Source: Acidimicrobiia bacterium
GTDB taxonomy: Bacteria; Actinomycetota; Acidimicrobiia; Acidimicrobiales; Poriferisodalaceae
Direction of reading: 5' to 3'
NCBI GenBank assembly: GCA_022826045.1
Contig: JAJDVQ010000041.1
Span: forward strand, 1-64,000
Length of the DNA: 64,000 nt
The notes below the pieces were generated by a model. The model made no database searches, had not been told where the DNA came from, and was given only the letters and a program-made list of their open reading frames with translations. The translations under genes were made by a program, and so were the position numbers. This document shows positions 1 to 10,298 of this stretch, in pieces (positions within the stretch are counted from its first letter, which is position 1; the number at the start of each line of letters is the position of its first letter).

Positions 1-573
1 GAGCACCAGGTCGTCTTGATCGACGTTGGCGTTTGTGTTTGTTTCCGGCTCTTTTTCGTGGATCCGGAGACCACGGCTCGCTTCTCTCACTTCAACCGTC
101 AAAGTCGAAACCGATCACCCCCAAGGTGGTTGGCGGAGCCCGCGCTGTGCGGGTCCCGTTCGGCGGGTTACCACCCTAGCGATGGGCTGTGACGGGCCGA
201 GCGCGGCGTCGTGACGGTCTGATGGCGAGAATGCTGGGGTGAGCGATCCGCGGCCGCAGGCTGCGCTGTGGGGTGACGAGCGCCACGGCGGTGCGTGCGT
301 CGTGCTCGCTGATGATGCACCGCTGGGGACGGGTGGCCGCGAAGCGCCGGATGGCGGGCTGTCGAGCCCGTCGCTGCCGGAGCGGCTGGCGTCGGCGGCG
401 TTGGCGGTGACGCACGAACGGCTCGGGCGGGGCCGGTGGGTGAGCCGGGTTCGAGTGACCGTGGCCAGCTTCGGCGTACTCCCTGTCGGCGCCGACGCTG
501 CCTGCATCCGCGGTTGCAGTAGGGGATGCCCTTCACGTCGAATGACGCGTCAGCGGGGACACGCTGAGGAATA

Positions 574-810
574 GCGACGTGCCGGGGCAGCCTGTTCCGG
601 GTGCACCCCTACCAGCGCCACATCCGCAACTACCGCGGCTCCTACCAGTCCAGCGACGAGAAGGCAGTCATCGAGCAGTTCGGGCTGCGCATGCAGGCCA
701 ACGGCGTCTGCTTCATCGGCGACAGCCTGGGCTCGCTGAATCTGGCCACCGCCGACGACGACATCGAGCACTTCCTGATGGTCGCAACAGCCTCGCTGCC
801 GGGGGGATAA
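574..810 (+). pseudogene. C-terminal remnant of a class-III (glutamate-1-semialdehyde-type) aminotransferase
   Basis: Frame reads TACRGSLFRVHPYQRHIRNYRGSYQSSDEKAVIEQFG...GVCFIGDSLGSLNLATADDDIEHFL; collinear with the C-terminus of the intact aminotransferase at 2024-3358 (GRGSLFKVHPHTRHIRNYRDAHLSSDEAAELERFE...GVYLSGGGFGSLSLAATDEDIAFLL). No N-terminal part upstream. Confidence 0.8.
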
Positions 811-819
811 TGCGGGGCA

Positions 820-1965
820 ATGCCGACGACGCCGCTTGACCACGACGCTCCTGTCAATATCGCTACGGGCTTCGACGCCGACCCTGCCAACTCGCTGTCA
901 TTGCATGCCGATGCGTACATCTCCCAGCGATGGCACGACATCGAGCAGCGTGAGGTGTTCGCTCGCAGCTGGCAGTGGGCGTGCCATGTCGAGTCGCTGC
1001 GCAACCCCGGCGACTACGTGGCGCTGGAGGTCGCCGGCATGCCGGTCGCGCTGGTGCGAGGCAATGACGGCGAGCTGCGGGCGTTCTACAACGTCTGCCA
1101 GCACCGGGCGCATCACGTGCTTGCCGGGGCCGGCAACACCGGCAGCATCGTGTGCCCCTACCACGGCTGGGCCTACGATCTGTCGGGTCGGCTGCACCGG
1201 GCGCGCGAGACGGACCGGGTGCCGGGGTTCGACCCGTCGCAGATCTGCCTGCAGGCAGTGCGGGCCGAGGAGTTCGGCGGCTTCGTCTATGTCAACCTCG
1301 ACCCCGACGCGGAAGCGCTGGCTGTCCAATCCGGTGACTTCGGCGCTGAGATCGCCCGCTGGGCGCCCGACGTGGCCGAGCTGACCCACGTCCGGCGTTT
1401 CAGCTACGAGATCGCATCCAATTGGAAGAACGTCGTCGACAATTTCCTCGAGTGCTACCACTGCCACATCGCCCATCCCGATTTCGTGACGCTGGTGGAG
1501 ATGGACACCTACCGCGTCACCACCCACGGCATCTACTCCAGCCACATGGCACGCGCCGGCCACTCGGACAACTCGGCCTACGACGTCGAAGGCTCCAGCG
1601 TGAAGGATCTCGCCGTGTGGTGGCTGTGGCCCAACACCTGCCTGATGCGCTACCCCGGACGCGGCAACTTCAGCATCATGCAGATGGTGCCCACCGGGCC
1701 CGAGACGACCCACGAGACGATCGACTTCTACTTCGAATCGGCAGAGCTGGACCCTGGGGACATCGAGTCGATGCGCTACATCGACGAGATCCTCCAGCCC
1801 GAGGACATCGGCATCGTGGAGAGCGTCCAGAACGGGATGCGCACGCCGGCGTTCACCCAGGGCCGCATCGTGTGCGATCCAGACGGCTCCGGGCTCTCCG
1901 AGCACGGCGTGCACCACTTCCACGGGCTTGTGCTTGACGCCTACCGCCGCGCCGGCGCCATCTAG
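820..1965 (+). CDS. Rieske [2Fe-2S] aromatic-ring-hydroxylating dioxygenase, alpha subunit family
   Basis: Rieske motif CQHRAHHVL...CPYHGWAYDLSGRL and mononuclear Fe motif NVVDNFLECYHCHIAHPDF. Confidence 0.9.
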   Translation: MPTTPLDHDAPVNIATGFDADPANSLSLHADAYISQRWHDIEQREVFARSWQWACHVESLRNPGDYVALEVAGMPVALVRGNDGELRAFYNVCQHRAHHVLAGAGNTGSIVCPYHGWAYDLSGRLHRARETDRVPGFDPSQICLQAVRAEEFGGFVYVNLDPDAEALAVQSGDFGAEIARWAPDVAELTHVRRFSYEIASNWKNVVDNFLECYHCHIAHPDFVTLVEMDTYRVTTHGIYSSHMARAGHSDNSAYDVEGSSVKDLAVWWLWPNTCLMRYPGRGNFSIMQMVPTGPETTHETIDFYFESAELDPGDIESMRYIDEILQPEDIGIVESVQNGMRTPAFTQGRIVCDPDGSGLSEHGVHHFHGLVLDAYRRAGAI

Positions 1966-2023
1966 CCATCCAGCCGCTGCAGCATTCCGTCCGCCGTTGC
2001 ATCGGCTCTGCGACACTGAGCCG

Positions 2024-3358
2024 ATGACGGAACGGATCGGGTCACCTGCGGGAGGCCGACGCTCGGAGTCGCAGTCGGCTGCGCTGTATGAGAAGGCGCA
2101 CCAGTGGATTCCCGACGGCGTGTCGCGGGCGACGCTGTTGCGGCGGCCGAACCCGATCTACGTGGATCACGGCCAGGGTGCCTGGGTCACCGATGTCGAC
2201 GGCAATCGCTACTTGGACTGCAACAACAACTTCACCTCGATCATCGTGGGGCACGCGAATCCGGCTGTGACGGAGGCGGTGAGCGCGCAAATGGCCCGCG
2301 GCACCGCGTTCGCGATGGCCAGCAACGCGGAGATCGAGCTCGCGGCGCTGCTGTGCGATCGGGTGGAGAGCTTCGAGCTGATCCGCTTCTGCAACTCGGG
2401 AACCGAGGCGGTCATGGGAGCGCTCAAGGCAGCCCGTGCATTCACCGGACGGCCGAACGTCATCAAGGTGGAGGGCGCGTACCACGGCACCTATGACCAC
2501 GCCGAAGCGTCGCTGGCGTCGAACCCCACCAACTGGGGCGACGCGGCGGCGCCGGTGACGGTGCCGTACTCGGTCGGCACGCCGGATTCGGTGACCGAGG
2601 AGGTCAGCGTCATCCACTTCAACGATGCCGACGGGGCTCGTGCGGCGATCCGGCGCCAGGGCGAGCGCTTGGCCGCGGTGCTGCTCGACGTGATGCCGAG
2701 CCAGGTCGGGCTGCCGGCCATCGAGCCCGACTTCATAGCGGCGGTTCGCGACACCACCCGCGAGGTGGGTGCGCTGCTGGTGCTCGACGAGGTGATCTCG
2801 TTCCGGCTGGGTTACAGCGGGGCGCAGACGCTGCTGGGCATCGAGCCCGACCTCACCGCAGTGGCCAAGATCATCGGCGGAGGCTTCCCTGTCGGCGGGG
2901 TGGCAGGGCGCGATGGGCCGATGTCGACGTTTGCCCGGTCCGGCGGCGCTCGGGCCAAGGTGCCCTCGGGCGGGACGTTCACGGCGAATCCCGTCACCAT
3001 GGCCGCCGGATTCGCGACGATGAGCCAACTCGACCACGACGCCTTCGTCCGCTTGGACGACATGGGCGAGGCCGTGCGCGGCGGCCTGCGTGCCGCCATT
3101 GAGCGGGCCGGAGTCGACTGGCAGGTAACCGGCCGCGGGAGCCTGTTCAAGGTGCATCCCCACACAAGGCACATCCGCAACTACCGCGACGCTCACCTCA
3201 GCAGCGACGAGGCAGCCGAACTGGAACGCTTCGAGCACGCCGTCCAAGCGGCTGGCGTCTATCTCTCCGGCGGCGGATTCGGCAGTCTCAGCCTGGCTGC
3301 CACCGACGAAGACATCGCATTTCTCCTCGACGGCGCCGCGGCTGCGTTTGCGGCCTGA
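2024..3358 (+). CDS. Class-III aminotransferase, glutamate-1-semialdehyde 2,1-aminomutase-like
   Basis: PLP fold motifs: YLDCNNNFTSIIVGHANP, FCNSGTEAVMGALKAARAFTGR, LLVLDEVISFRLGYSG, AVAKIIGGGFPVGGVAGR; ATG at 2024 in frame with ORF. Confidence 0.9.
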   Translation: MTERIGSPAGGRRSESQSAALYEKAHQWIPDGVSRATLLRRPNPIYVDHGQGAWVTDVDGNRYLDCNNNFTSIIVGHANPAVTEAVSAQMARGTAFAMASNAEIELAALLCDRVESFELIRFCNSGTEAVMGALKAARAFTGRPNVIKVEGAYHGTYDHAEASLASNPTNWGDAAAPVTVPYSVGTPDSVTEEVSVIHFNDADGARAAIRRQGERLAAVLLDVMPSQVGLPAIEPDFIAAVRDTTREVGALLVLDEVISFRLGYSGAQTLLGIEPDLTAVAKIIGGGFPVGGVAGRDGPMSTFARSGGARAKVPSGGTFTANPVTMAAGFATMSQLDHDAFVRLDDMGEAVRGGLRAAIERAGVDWQVTGRGSLFKVHPHTRHIRNYRDAHLSSDEAAELERFEHAVQAAGVYLSGGGFGSLSLAATDEDIAFLLDGAAAAFAA

Positions 3359-3422
3359 GTCGAGACGACGCCGCAGAATCGAGCCCCGACGCGGACTCCA
3401 ACTGGCTCCTAGTCTCAGCACG

Positions 3423-4895
3423 ATGACGGGCGAAACCGACACAGATCCGAACTTCTTGCCAGCGGTCGAGCTGGCCTCGCTGATCCGCCGGGGGCGCGTG
3501 TCGGCGGCGGAGGCGCTCGAGGGTGCGATCAGCCGGTACGAGCGATTCAACCCCGCAGTCAACGCGGTGATCGTGACCCGGATCGATGAGGCGCGCGAGC
3601 GGGCTGCTGCCGCCGACGCGGCCTTGGCGGCCGGGGAATGCTGGGGGCTGCTGCACGGCGTGCCGATGACCATCAAGGAAGCGTTCGACTGGGCAGGCAC
3701 GCCGTCCACATGGGGCAATCCGGCGTGGGCCGACAACGTGGCCGAAGCTGACGCCGTCACGGTGGCGCGCTGCCTCGACGCCGGCGCGGTGATCTGGGGC
3801 AAGACCAATGTGCCGCTCATGCTGGGCGACTGGCAGAGCTTCAACGACATCTACGGCTGCACCAACAACCCGTGGGACGTGACCCGCACGCCGGGCGGCT
3901 CCTCGGGGGGCTCGGCGGTGGCGCTGGCGACCGGGATGGCGTCGCTGGAGCTGGGCTCTGATATCGGTGCGTCCATCCGGAACCCGGCGCACTATTGCGG
4001 CGTGTTCGGCCATAAGCCGACCTTCGGTCTGGTGCCCGACGGCGGTCACGCAGTGCCCGGCGCGCTGGTCGGCAGCGACATCGCGGTGTGCGGCCCGCTG
4101 GCGCGCAGCGCTGCTGACTTGGGTGCGGCACTCGATGTGCTGGCCGGTCCGGCTGGCCTGGACGCGCACGGTTACAGCGTCGCGCTGCAGCCCGAACACC
4201 GCGACACGCTGAGGGCGTTCCGGGTGGGTGTGATGCTCGACACGCCGGTGATCCGCAACTCGACCGCCATGATCGACACGCTGCAGCGGGCTGTGGATGC
4301 GCTGGCAGCTGCAGGCGCCGATGTCAGCGAAGCCGCGCCCGACATCGACCAGCACGAGTTCCACGAGAACTACCTGATGCTGCTGCGCGCCGCCACCGGT
4401 GCGCTGGCCGACGAGGCGATGTGGAGCGACGCGCAGTCGCGTGCGCACCGGTACAACGACGGCGAGGGCGACTACCAGTCGCTGGTCGACTATGCGATGA
4501 CGATGAGCCACCGCGAGTGGTTCATGCACCACAACAAGCGCGAGGGCTACCGGGCTGCCTGGGCGAGATTCTTCGACGATTACGACCTGCTGCTGTGTCC
4601 GATCGCTGCGTCGGCCGCATTCGTGCACGACCACACCGGCACCCGTCCCTCTCGCACCATCGACATCGACGGCCGCCAGGAGCTCGGCGTGGATCAGCTC
4701 TTCTGGGCGGGTTGGAGCTGCAGCGTGTACCTGCCGGGCACCGTTGCCCCTGTGGGGCTGACGGCTGACGGGCTGAACTTGCCGGTCGGCATGCAGATCG
4801 TTGCCCCGCACTTGGGCGACCGGCGCGGCATCCGCTATGCATCGCTCATCGAGCGCACGCTCGGCGGCTTCGTCTCGCCCCCCGGCTATGAGTAG
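3423..4895 (+). CDS. Amidase (amidase signature family)
   Basis: Ser-Ser-Lys amidase signature: GVPMTIKEAF, TPGGSSGGSAVALATGMASLELGSDIGASIRNPAHYCGVFGHKPT. Confidence 0.92.
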   Translation: MTGETDTDPNFLPAVELASLIRRGRVSAAEALEGAISRYERFNPAVNAVIVTRIDEARERAAAADAALAAGECWGLLHGVPMTIKEAFDWAGTPSTWGNPAWADNVAEADAVTVARCLDAGAVIWGKTNVPLMLGDWQSFNDIYGCTNNPWDVTRTPGGSSGGSAVALATGMASLELGSDIGASIRNPAHYCGVFGHKPTFGLVPDGGHAVPGALVGSDIAVCGPLARSAADLGAALDVLAGPAGLDAHGYSVALQPEHRDTLRAFRVGVMLDTPVIRNSTAMIDTLQRAVDALAAAGADVSEAAPDIDQHEFHENYLMLLRAATGALADEAMWSDAQSRAHRYNDGEGDYQSLVDYAMTMSHREWFMHHNKREGYRAAWARFFDDYDLLLCPIAASAAFVHDHTGTRPSRTIDIDGRQELGVDQLFWAGWSCSVYLPGTVAPVGLTADGLNLPVGMQIVAPHLGDRRGIRYASLIERTLGGFVSPPGYE

Positions 4896-4991
4896 GCGGC
4901 CGAGACTGCCGGCGCGGTGCTTGGCGGCCATGCCGGCACCGCCATCGAATGTCGGGCTCGCCGGGCGCGCTGTCTGCTAGAGAACTAGGCC

Positions 4992-5897
4992 GTGACGAAC
5001 ACCCCCGCGACAGACCCCCCCGCGACAGACGACACAGGGGCCGTCGATGCGGCCTTGAACGAACTGCTGGACCTGTTGGACCTGCAGCACAACGGCGATG
5101 GGACCGACACGTTCCGCGGCAAGGGCTCCGGCTTCGACGAGTTCGGCCTGTACGGCGGCCACGTGCTGGCGCAGGCGGTCGTTGCTGCGCAGCGGACAGT
5201 TGAAGGAGGCCGCTTGATGAACTCGGTGCACGCCGTGTTCCTGCGGGGCGGCGACGGGATGGCCGATGTCGAGTACACGGTCGACCGCGTGCGCGACGGC
5301 CGGGCGTTCTGCAGCCGTCGGGCTCAGGCACACCAGTTCGACCGTCTCATCTTCGAGCTCATGGCGACGTTCCACGTGCCCGAGTCAGGCAAAGTCGACA
5401 TCGAGTGCCCGTTGCCTGACGACGCGCCGTCGCCCGAATCGCTGCCGACGTACCAGGAGTGCATCGCCGAGGTGGGCCCGATCTTCGGCGAGCAGTGGTC
5501 CTACATGACCCGCCCCGTGGAGTACCGGCTGGCCCACGCCCCGTGGGCGCCGACCGGGCCCTCGCCACGCGGCGGTATCGACTACTGGTTCCGCACACCC
5601 CGGCGGCTGCCCGACGATCCGGCCATCCACGAAGCGGTCATCGCGTACATGAGCGACGACTGCCTCGCCGACAACGTCATCGTGCCCTATGGGGTCACCT
5701 GGCTGGACAGCGAAGTACAGGTGGTGAGCCTGGATCACGCGATGTGGTTCCACGCTCCGGCCCGCGCCGACGAGTGGATCTACTGCGAGCAGCGTCCGCT
5801 GATGGCAGGCGGCAACCGCGGCACCGCCGAGGCTCGCTTCTGGCAAGAAGGCCGCCTCGTGGCCACCGCAGTCCAAGAAGCCCTCGCCCGCCTCTGA
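4992..5897 (+). CDS. Acyl-CoA thioesterase, TesB-like double hotdog
   Basis: GGHVLAQAVVAAQRTVEGGRLMNSVHAVFLRGGD...VDRVRDGRAFCSRRAQAHQFDRLIFELMATFH. Confidence 0.85.
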   Translation: MTNTPATDPPATDDTGAVDAALNELLDLLDLQHNGDGTDTFRGKGSGFDEFGLYGGHVLAQAVVAAQRTVEGGRLMNSVHAVFLRGGDGMADVEYTVDRVRDGRAFCSRRAQAHQFDRLIFELMATFHVPESGKVDIECPLPDDAPSPESLPTYQECIAEVGPIFGEQWSYMTRPVEYRLAHAPWAPTGPSPRGGIDYWFRTPRRLPDDPAIHEAVIAYMSDDCLADNVIVPYGVTWLDSEVQVVSLDHAMWFHAPARADEWIYCEQRPLMAGGNRGTAEARFWQEGRLVATAVQEALARL

Positions 5898-5953
5898 CGC
5901 GCTCCGCTGCTCTGCCCTGCCCGGCCCGCAGCTGCGGCCGGCAGCAGGGACGT

Positions 5954-7117
5954 TCAGGCGACGATGCCCTTGTTGCGGAGGGCGGCGATCTCGGCGGGGG
6001 AGCGGCCCAGCTCGGCCAGCACTTCGTCGGTGTGCTCGCCCTTGGCCGGGGCGAGGCGCTCCAGCGCGGTCGGTGTCTTGGAAAACCGGGCCGGAAAGCG
6101 GGTGGTGCGGACCTGGCCCGCCACGAGGTGATGGTGGGTGAGCACCGTCTCGTTGTGCTGCACCTGGGGGTCATCGAACACTTCGGTGATGTCGAGCACA
6201 GGCGCACAGGGAACGTCGGCGCTCTCGAGCAGCTTGAGCGCCTCGGCCGTGGTGAACTCGCCGAGCAGCTCGGCGAACTCCTGCTGGTGCTCATTCGAGT
6301 TCCGTATCCGGGCCTCGCGAGTGGCAAAGCGGGGATCGTCGGCCAGGTGCGCCACATCGAGCGCCAGGCACACGCGGCGGTACTGGTCGTCTGACGGCCA
6401 GATGGCGCCCACAGCGCCGTCGGTGGTCTTCCACGGGCTGTACCACTCGCTGTAGGACGGCGTGGGCGTGGCGTCGGGCACCGACTCGTTCCAGAAGTAG
6501 TCGAGCCACATCCACGACAGCGTCGAATCGAGCAGGTTCACCTCGACGTGCTGGCCGCCGGCGCCGTTCGCCCGGGCCAGCAGGGCCCCGAGGACTGCTT
6601 GAGCCCCCGTCATCGCCGTGGTCTTGTCCGCCGTGGCGGACTTGACGAAGTCGCCGCCCTGCGCCTCGGTCATGCCCGTCAGCGACTGGATGATCGGGTC
6701 GTACACCGGCTGGTGGGCATAAGGCCCGTCGGGGCCGAATCCCGACACCGACAGGTACACGAGTTCATCGTTGACGGCACTGAGATCGTCGTAGCCGATG
6801 CGAAGGCGCTCGGCCACGCCGGGGCGGAAGTTCTGGACGAACACGTCGGCGCCTTCGACGAGCTGCAGCAGGATCTCGCGCCCGCGCTCGTCGCGGATGT
6901 CGAGATCCATGCCGCGCTTGTTGCGATGCATCTGTACCCAGCAGCCCGATTGATCGCCCACGATCGCACCAGTGAGGCGCATGACATCAGAAGCACCCAC
7001 CTTCTCGATCAGCACGACATCGGCGCCCATCTCGGCGAGATGCGATGACACCCATGCTCCGGCGACTGCCGAAGAGACATCGACCACCTTGATGCCGTCG
7101 AGCGGTCCGGTTCCCAT
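5954..7117 (-). CDS. CaiB/BaiF family CoA-transferase (family III)
   Basis: GPLDGIKVVDVSSAVAGAWVSSHLAEMGADVVLIEK...NKRGMDLDIRDERGREILLQLVEGADVFVQNFRPGV. Confidence 0.92.
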   Translation of the reverse strand: MGTGPLDGIKVVDVSSAVAGAWVSSHLAEMGADVVLIEKVGASDVMRLTGAIVGDQSGCWVQMHRNKRGMDLDIRDERGREILLQLVEGADVFVQNFRPGVAERLRIGYDDLSAVNDELVYLSVSGFGPDGPYAHQPVYDPIIQSLTGMTEAQGGDFVKSATADKTTAMTGAQAVLGALLARANGAGGQHVEVNLLDSTLSWMWLDYFWNESVPDATPTPSYSEWYSPWKTTDGAVGAIWPSDDQYRRVCLALDVAHLADDPRFATREARIRNSNEHQQEFAELLGEFTTAEALKLLESADVPCAPVLDITEVFDDPQVQHNETVLTHHHLVAGQVRTTRFPARFSKTPTALERLAPAKGEHTDEVLAELGRSPAEIAALRNKGIVA

Positions 7118-7126
7118 CGGTGCCCC

Positions 7127-7939
7127 CTAGTGAGCCGGTGCGGCTGCGGTCTGGTGCTGGCGGATGAAGCGGGTCACGGCCTCGTTCCAGCCAGCGGGGT
7201 CGTGAGCGTTCACTGCATGCGACGCTGGCAGATCCACGATCTCGAGGTCGGGAATGCGCTTCGCTGCCGGCACGAGCTGCTGGAAGCGGCCCTCTTCGGT
7301 GCCGTTGGTGAGCAGCACCGGCACCGCGATCTCCCTCAAGCGCTCGCCCAGCGGAATGCCGGCGTTGGTGAGCCGGAAGGTTCCCAGCAGGCCGGCGGCG
7401 TCGTGCTCAGAGAACTCGCCGGCCAGCTTGGCCCGGACCTCCGAGGAGATGCGCGCCGAACGGCCGGGATTGATCCAGCTGTCCCGCAGACTCTCGACGC
7501 CATGGGCTTCGAGCTCCCGGCAGCGGTCTTCCACCAGAGTCGCGATGCGCTCGGCCCACGCCGCAGAATCGCTGAATGCCGATGACGAATTGGTGATGAC
7601 AGCGCCGAACACCCGAGAGGGATGTGCGAGCACGTAGTGCAGGGCCAGCGCCGCACCCAGTGACTGGCCAATGAGCCAGAGGCGATCGGCGCCGAGCCGG
7701 AACCGCAGGCGTTCGAACTCGGTCACGTATCCGCCGGGCCGGTAGCGCTCGTGATCGGCAGGACTGGGGGAGCGGCCGTGACCCCACAGCTCAACCACGA
7801 CGGGGCGGCACACGCTCTGCAGCGCCGCGACGTTGTCGTCCCAGTACGAGCGGCTGCCGAGCGCACCGTGCAGCACGAGCGCAAACGGCCCGGCGCCGTC
7901 GTGCACCACGGCGTGGAGGTGGTCTCGGGGGTCCGTCAT
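7127..7939 (-). CDS. alpha/beta hydrolase
   Basis: LVLHGALGSRSYWDDNVAAL...VVELWGHGRS...LIGQSLGAALALHYVLAHPSRV (nucleophile elbow GQSLG). Confidence 0.88.
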   Translation of the reverse strand: MTDPRDHLHAVVHDGAGPFALVLHGALGSRSYWDDNVAALQSVCRPVVVELWGHGRSPSPADHERYRPGGYVTEFERLRFRLGADRLWLIGQSLGAALALHYVLAHPSRVFGAVITNSSSAFSDSAAWAERIATLVEDRCRELEAHGVESLRDSWINPGRSARISSEVRAKLAGEFSEHDAAGLLGTFRLTNAGIPLGERLREIAVPVLLTNGTEEGRFQQLVPAAKRIPDLEIVDLPASHAVNAHDPAGWNEAVTRFIRQHQTAAAPAH

Positions 7940-8028
7940 CGCTCGGGGCTCAGCATGGGTTGCGCGCTGTCACGGCAAGCGGCTCGGGGTGGTCATCTGG
8001 CAGGGCGTGCGGCTGGGTGCTGAGACGC

Positions 8029-9471
8029 TCAGAAGCCGTCGGGGCGTTGGAAGCCGCCGAGTGCTTCCTCGAGGAAACGTCCCACGGCCAAGGTGGTGCG
8101 GTCTTCCAGGAACGGTCCCGCGATCTGCACGCCCACCGGCAGGTCGCCGATCATCCCCACCGGCACCACCGTCGCAGGCAGCCAGGACACCCCGGTCAGC
8201 CCCATCCACTTGATGATGTCGAAGTAGGGGCGGCTCTGGTCGTTCACGGTGATCCTGCGGCTCGTCGCGGGCTTGCTGTGATCGTGGCGGATGGCAGCAG
8301 TCGGGGTCACCGGCAGCAGCACCGCGTCCCAGTCGGCGAAGAACTCTTCCCAGCGCTTGCGCTGCTGGAGCCGACGCTCGTGCCAGCTCAGCCATTCGCG
8401 GTGCCGCATGGAGGCATACCAGATGCCCAGATCGCCTTGCGGTTCCTCTCCGGAGGTTGCAATCTCCTCGAGTTGGGTGAGCGTCCACGTCCCGGCTTCG
8501 GCCGCCGAGAGCAGGTGCAAGAACGTGTCCACCGCCTTCTCGAAGGTGAACGTCGGGCGGGCATCGGTGTCGACCCGGGCGCCCGCGCTCTCGAGCGCGC
8601 TCGCTGCGCCCATGAGCAGTTCCCGGTAGTCGGAGTCGATCGGGCAGAGTTCTTCGTCGAGCCAGACAGCCACCCGAAAATCGGAGATGTCGCTGTGACG
8701 AGCCGGCGGCAGGTCGATGGAGTAGGCCTTCGAGTTCCACTCGTCGGGTCCGGCGAGCACATCGAGCGCCATCTCGAGATCGTCCACATCGCGCGCCATC
8801 GGGCCGGCCACGGCGATGTCGGCCTGACTGAGCGTCCCGGGCATGCCGGGAATCTGGCCGAGGGCCGAGACGATGCCGTAGCTGGGCTTGTGCCCGCTCA
8901 CCCCTGACCAGTGCGACGGGATGCGAATCGAGCCGCCGATGTCCGAACCCAGCTCGAGCGGGGTGTAGCCCGCGGCCAGCGCGGCGCCGGAGCCGCCGGA
9001 GGAGCCGCCGGGCGTGTGCTCGATGTTGTACGGGTTGCCGGTCGTTCCGTACACCTTGTTGTAGGACTGGGCGTCGCCAGCGAAGATCGGCAAGTTCGTC
9101 TTGGCGAACACGATCGCACCGGCAGCCTTGTAGCGGGCCACGGGATCGGCGTCGCGTTCGGGCACGAAGTCGGCCAGAGCTGGGGCGCCAGAGGTCGTGA
9201 CGAGGCCTTCGGTCTGGAATGAGTCCTTGATGGTGACCGGCACCCCGTGCAGCGGGCCGAGCTCATCCCCGCTGGCCACCGCGGCATCGGCGGCGTCCGC
9301 GGCTGCGCGCGCACGTTCCGCGTCGAGAGCGACCACGGCGTTGACGGGGCCGTCGAATCGATCCACCCGTGCGAGCGCGGCCTCGAGCAGCTCCCGGGAG
9401 GAAACCTCTCCCGCGGCCACGGCTGCAGCCGTCTGTGTGGTCGTGGCGTAGGCGAAGTCGTCTGCGGCCAT
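8029..9471 (-). CDS. Amidase (amidase signature family)
   Basis: GVPVTIKDSFQTEGLVTTSG...TPGGSSGGSGAALAAGYTPLELGSDIGGSIRIPSHWSGVSGHKPSYG. Confidence 0.92.
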   Translation of the reverse strand: MAADDFAYATTTQTAAAVAAGEVSSRELLEAALARVDRFDGPVNAVVALDAERARAAADAADAAVASGDELGPLHGVPVTIKDSFQTEGLVTTSGAPALADFVPERDADPVARYKAAGAIVFAKTNLPIFAGDAQSYNKVYGTTGNPYNIEHTPGGSSGGSGAALAAGYTPLELGSDIGGSIRIPSHWSGVSGHKPSYGIVSALGQIPGMPGTLSQADIAVAGPMARDVDDLEMALDVLAGPDEWNSKAYSIDLPPARHSDISDFRVAVWLDEELCPIDSDYRELLMGAASALESAGARVDTDARPTFTFEKAVDTFLHLLSAAEAGTWTLTQLEEIATSGEEPQGDLGIWYASMRHREWLSWHERRLQQRKRWEEFFADWDAVLLPVTPTAAIRHDHSKPATSRRITVNDQSRPYFDIIKWMGLTGVSWLPATVVPVGMIGDLPVGVQIAGPFLEDRTTLAVGRFLEEALGGFQRPDGF

Positions 9472-9596
9472 CAGCGCGCCCTCCTAGTGCAACGGTGCCG
9501 TGTTCGGCAGGCAACCTAGTTCGCCGTCCCCGCCCGCCGCCCGGTTGGGTCGCCGCCAGAAAACCGTTTGCCCCGCTGATGCCGAGGCACGACGGT

Positions 9597-10208
9597 ATGC
9601 CTGTGCGAAACATCACGAAATTCATTATGGCGGCGCTGATTGTTGCCGGGCTCGGTCTGGCGCCGCAGCCGGCATCGGCGGCAACCGTCGGCGGGGCCAC
9701 GACCAGCCAGAGCGTCAGATTCCAGACCGGCAGCGTGGGCACAGCGACCTCCGGGATGCTGTCGGCGCTTGCGCTGCCGCCACCGGTCCCGTTCTTCGCG
9801 CCCCCGGCCCAACGGGTGCGCACCCTGGTTGGCGTCGATACGTGGTTCTGGGTCACGCCTGCCAGCTGGCGGCCCGTCGTGCGCATCATCCCCATCGGCA
9901 AGGTGGTGGTGACGATCATCGCGACACCGGTGACGCTGCAGCTCGTGCCCGGAGACGGCTCGCCGCCGGTGTCGTGCCCCGGTCCGGGCACGCCCTGGCT
10001 GTGGCCGGGAAGCCGATCGCTGTGCAGCCACATCTTCCAGCGGGCATCGACATCGCGACTGCCGGGTCGCTTCAGCGCCACGGTGCAGACGTTCTGGACG
10101 ATTCGGTGGACATCGAGCACGGGCCTGTCCGGAACCGCCGGACCCGTAGCGGTTCCGACGCCGGTCTCGCTGCGAGTCGTCGAGGCCCAAGCCGTGCTGG
10201 AGCGTTGA
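9597..10208 (+). CDS. Secreted protein of unknown function
   Basis: ATG followed by signal-peptide-like N-terminus MPVRNITKFIMAALIVAGLGLAPQPASAATV; no recognised domain. Confidence 0.6.
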   Translation: MPVRNITKFIMAALIVAGLGLAPQPASAATVGGATTSQSVRFQTGSVGTATSGMLSALALPPPVPFFAPPAQRVRTLVGVDTWFWVTPASWRPVVRIIPIGKVVVTIIATPVTLQLVPGDGSPPVSCPGPGTPWLWPGSRSLCSHIFQRASTSRLPGRFSATVQTFWTIRWTSSTGLSGTAGPVAVPTPVSLRVVEAQAVLER

Positions 10209-10298
10209 TCAGAGGCCACGCGAGAGCGCATTAGGTTCTGAGCGCAACACCGATGCCACTGCGTGCCAGCGAGGGACGCTGACCACTAGGAGACTGCC

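Noticed and set aside
239-574. 111-aa ORF at the left end
   Set aside because: No recognised motif, equally long ORFs on the other strand; insufficient support.
2042-3850. 602-aa minus-strand ORF (also 3288-4931, 898-2016 and similar long antisense ORFs)
   Set aside because: Overlap clear coding genes in antisense; Arg/His/Ala/Gly-rich shadow translations caused by GC codon bias.
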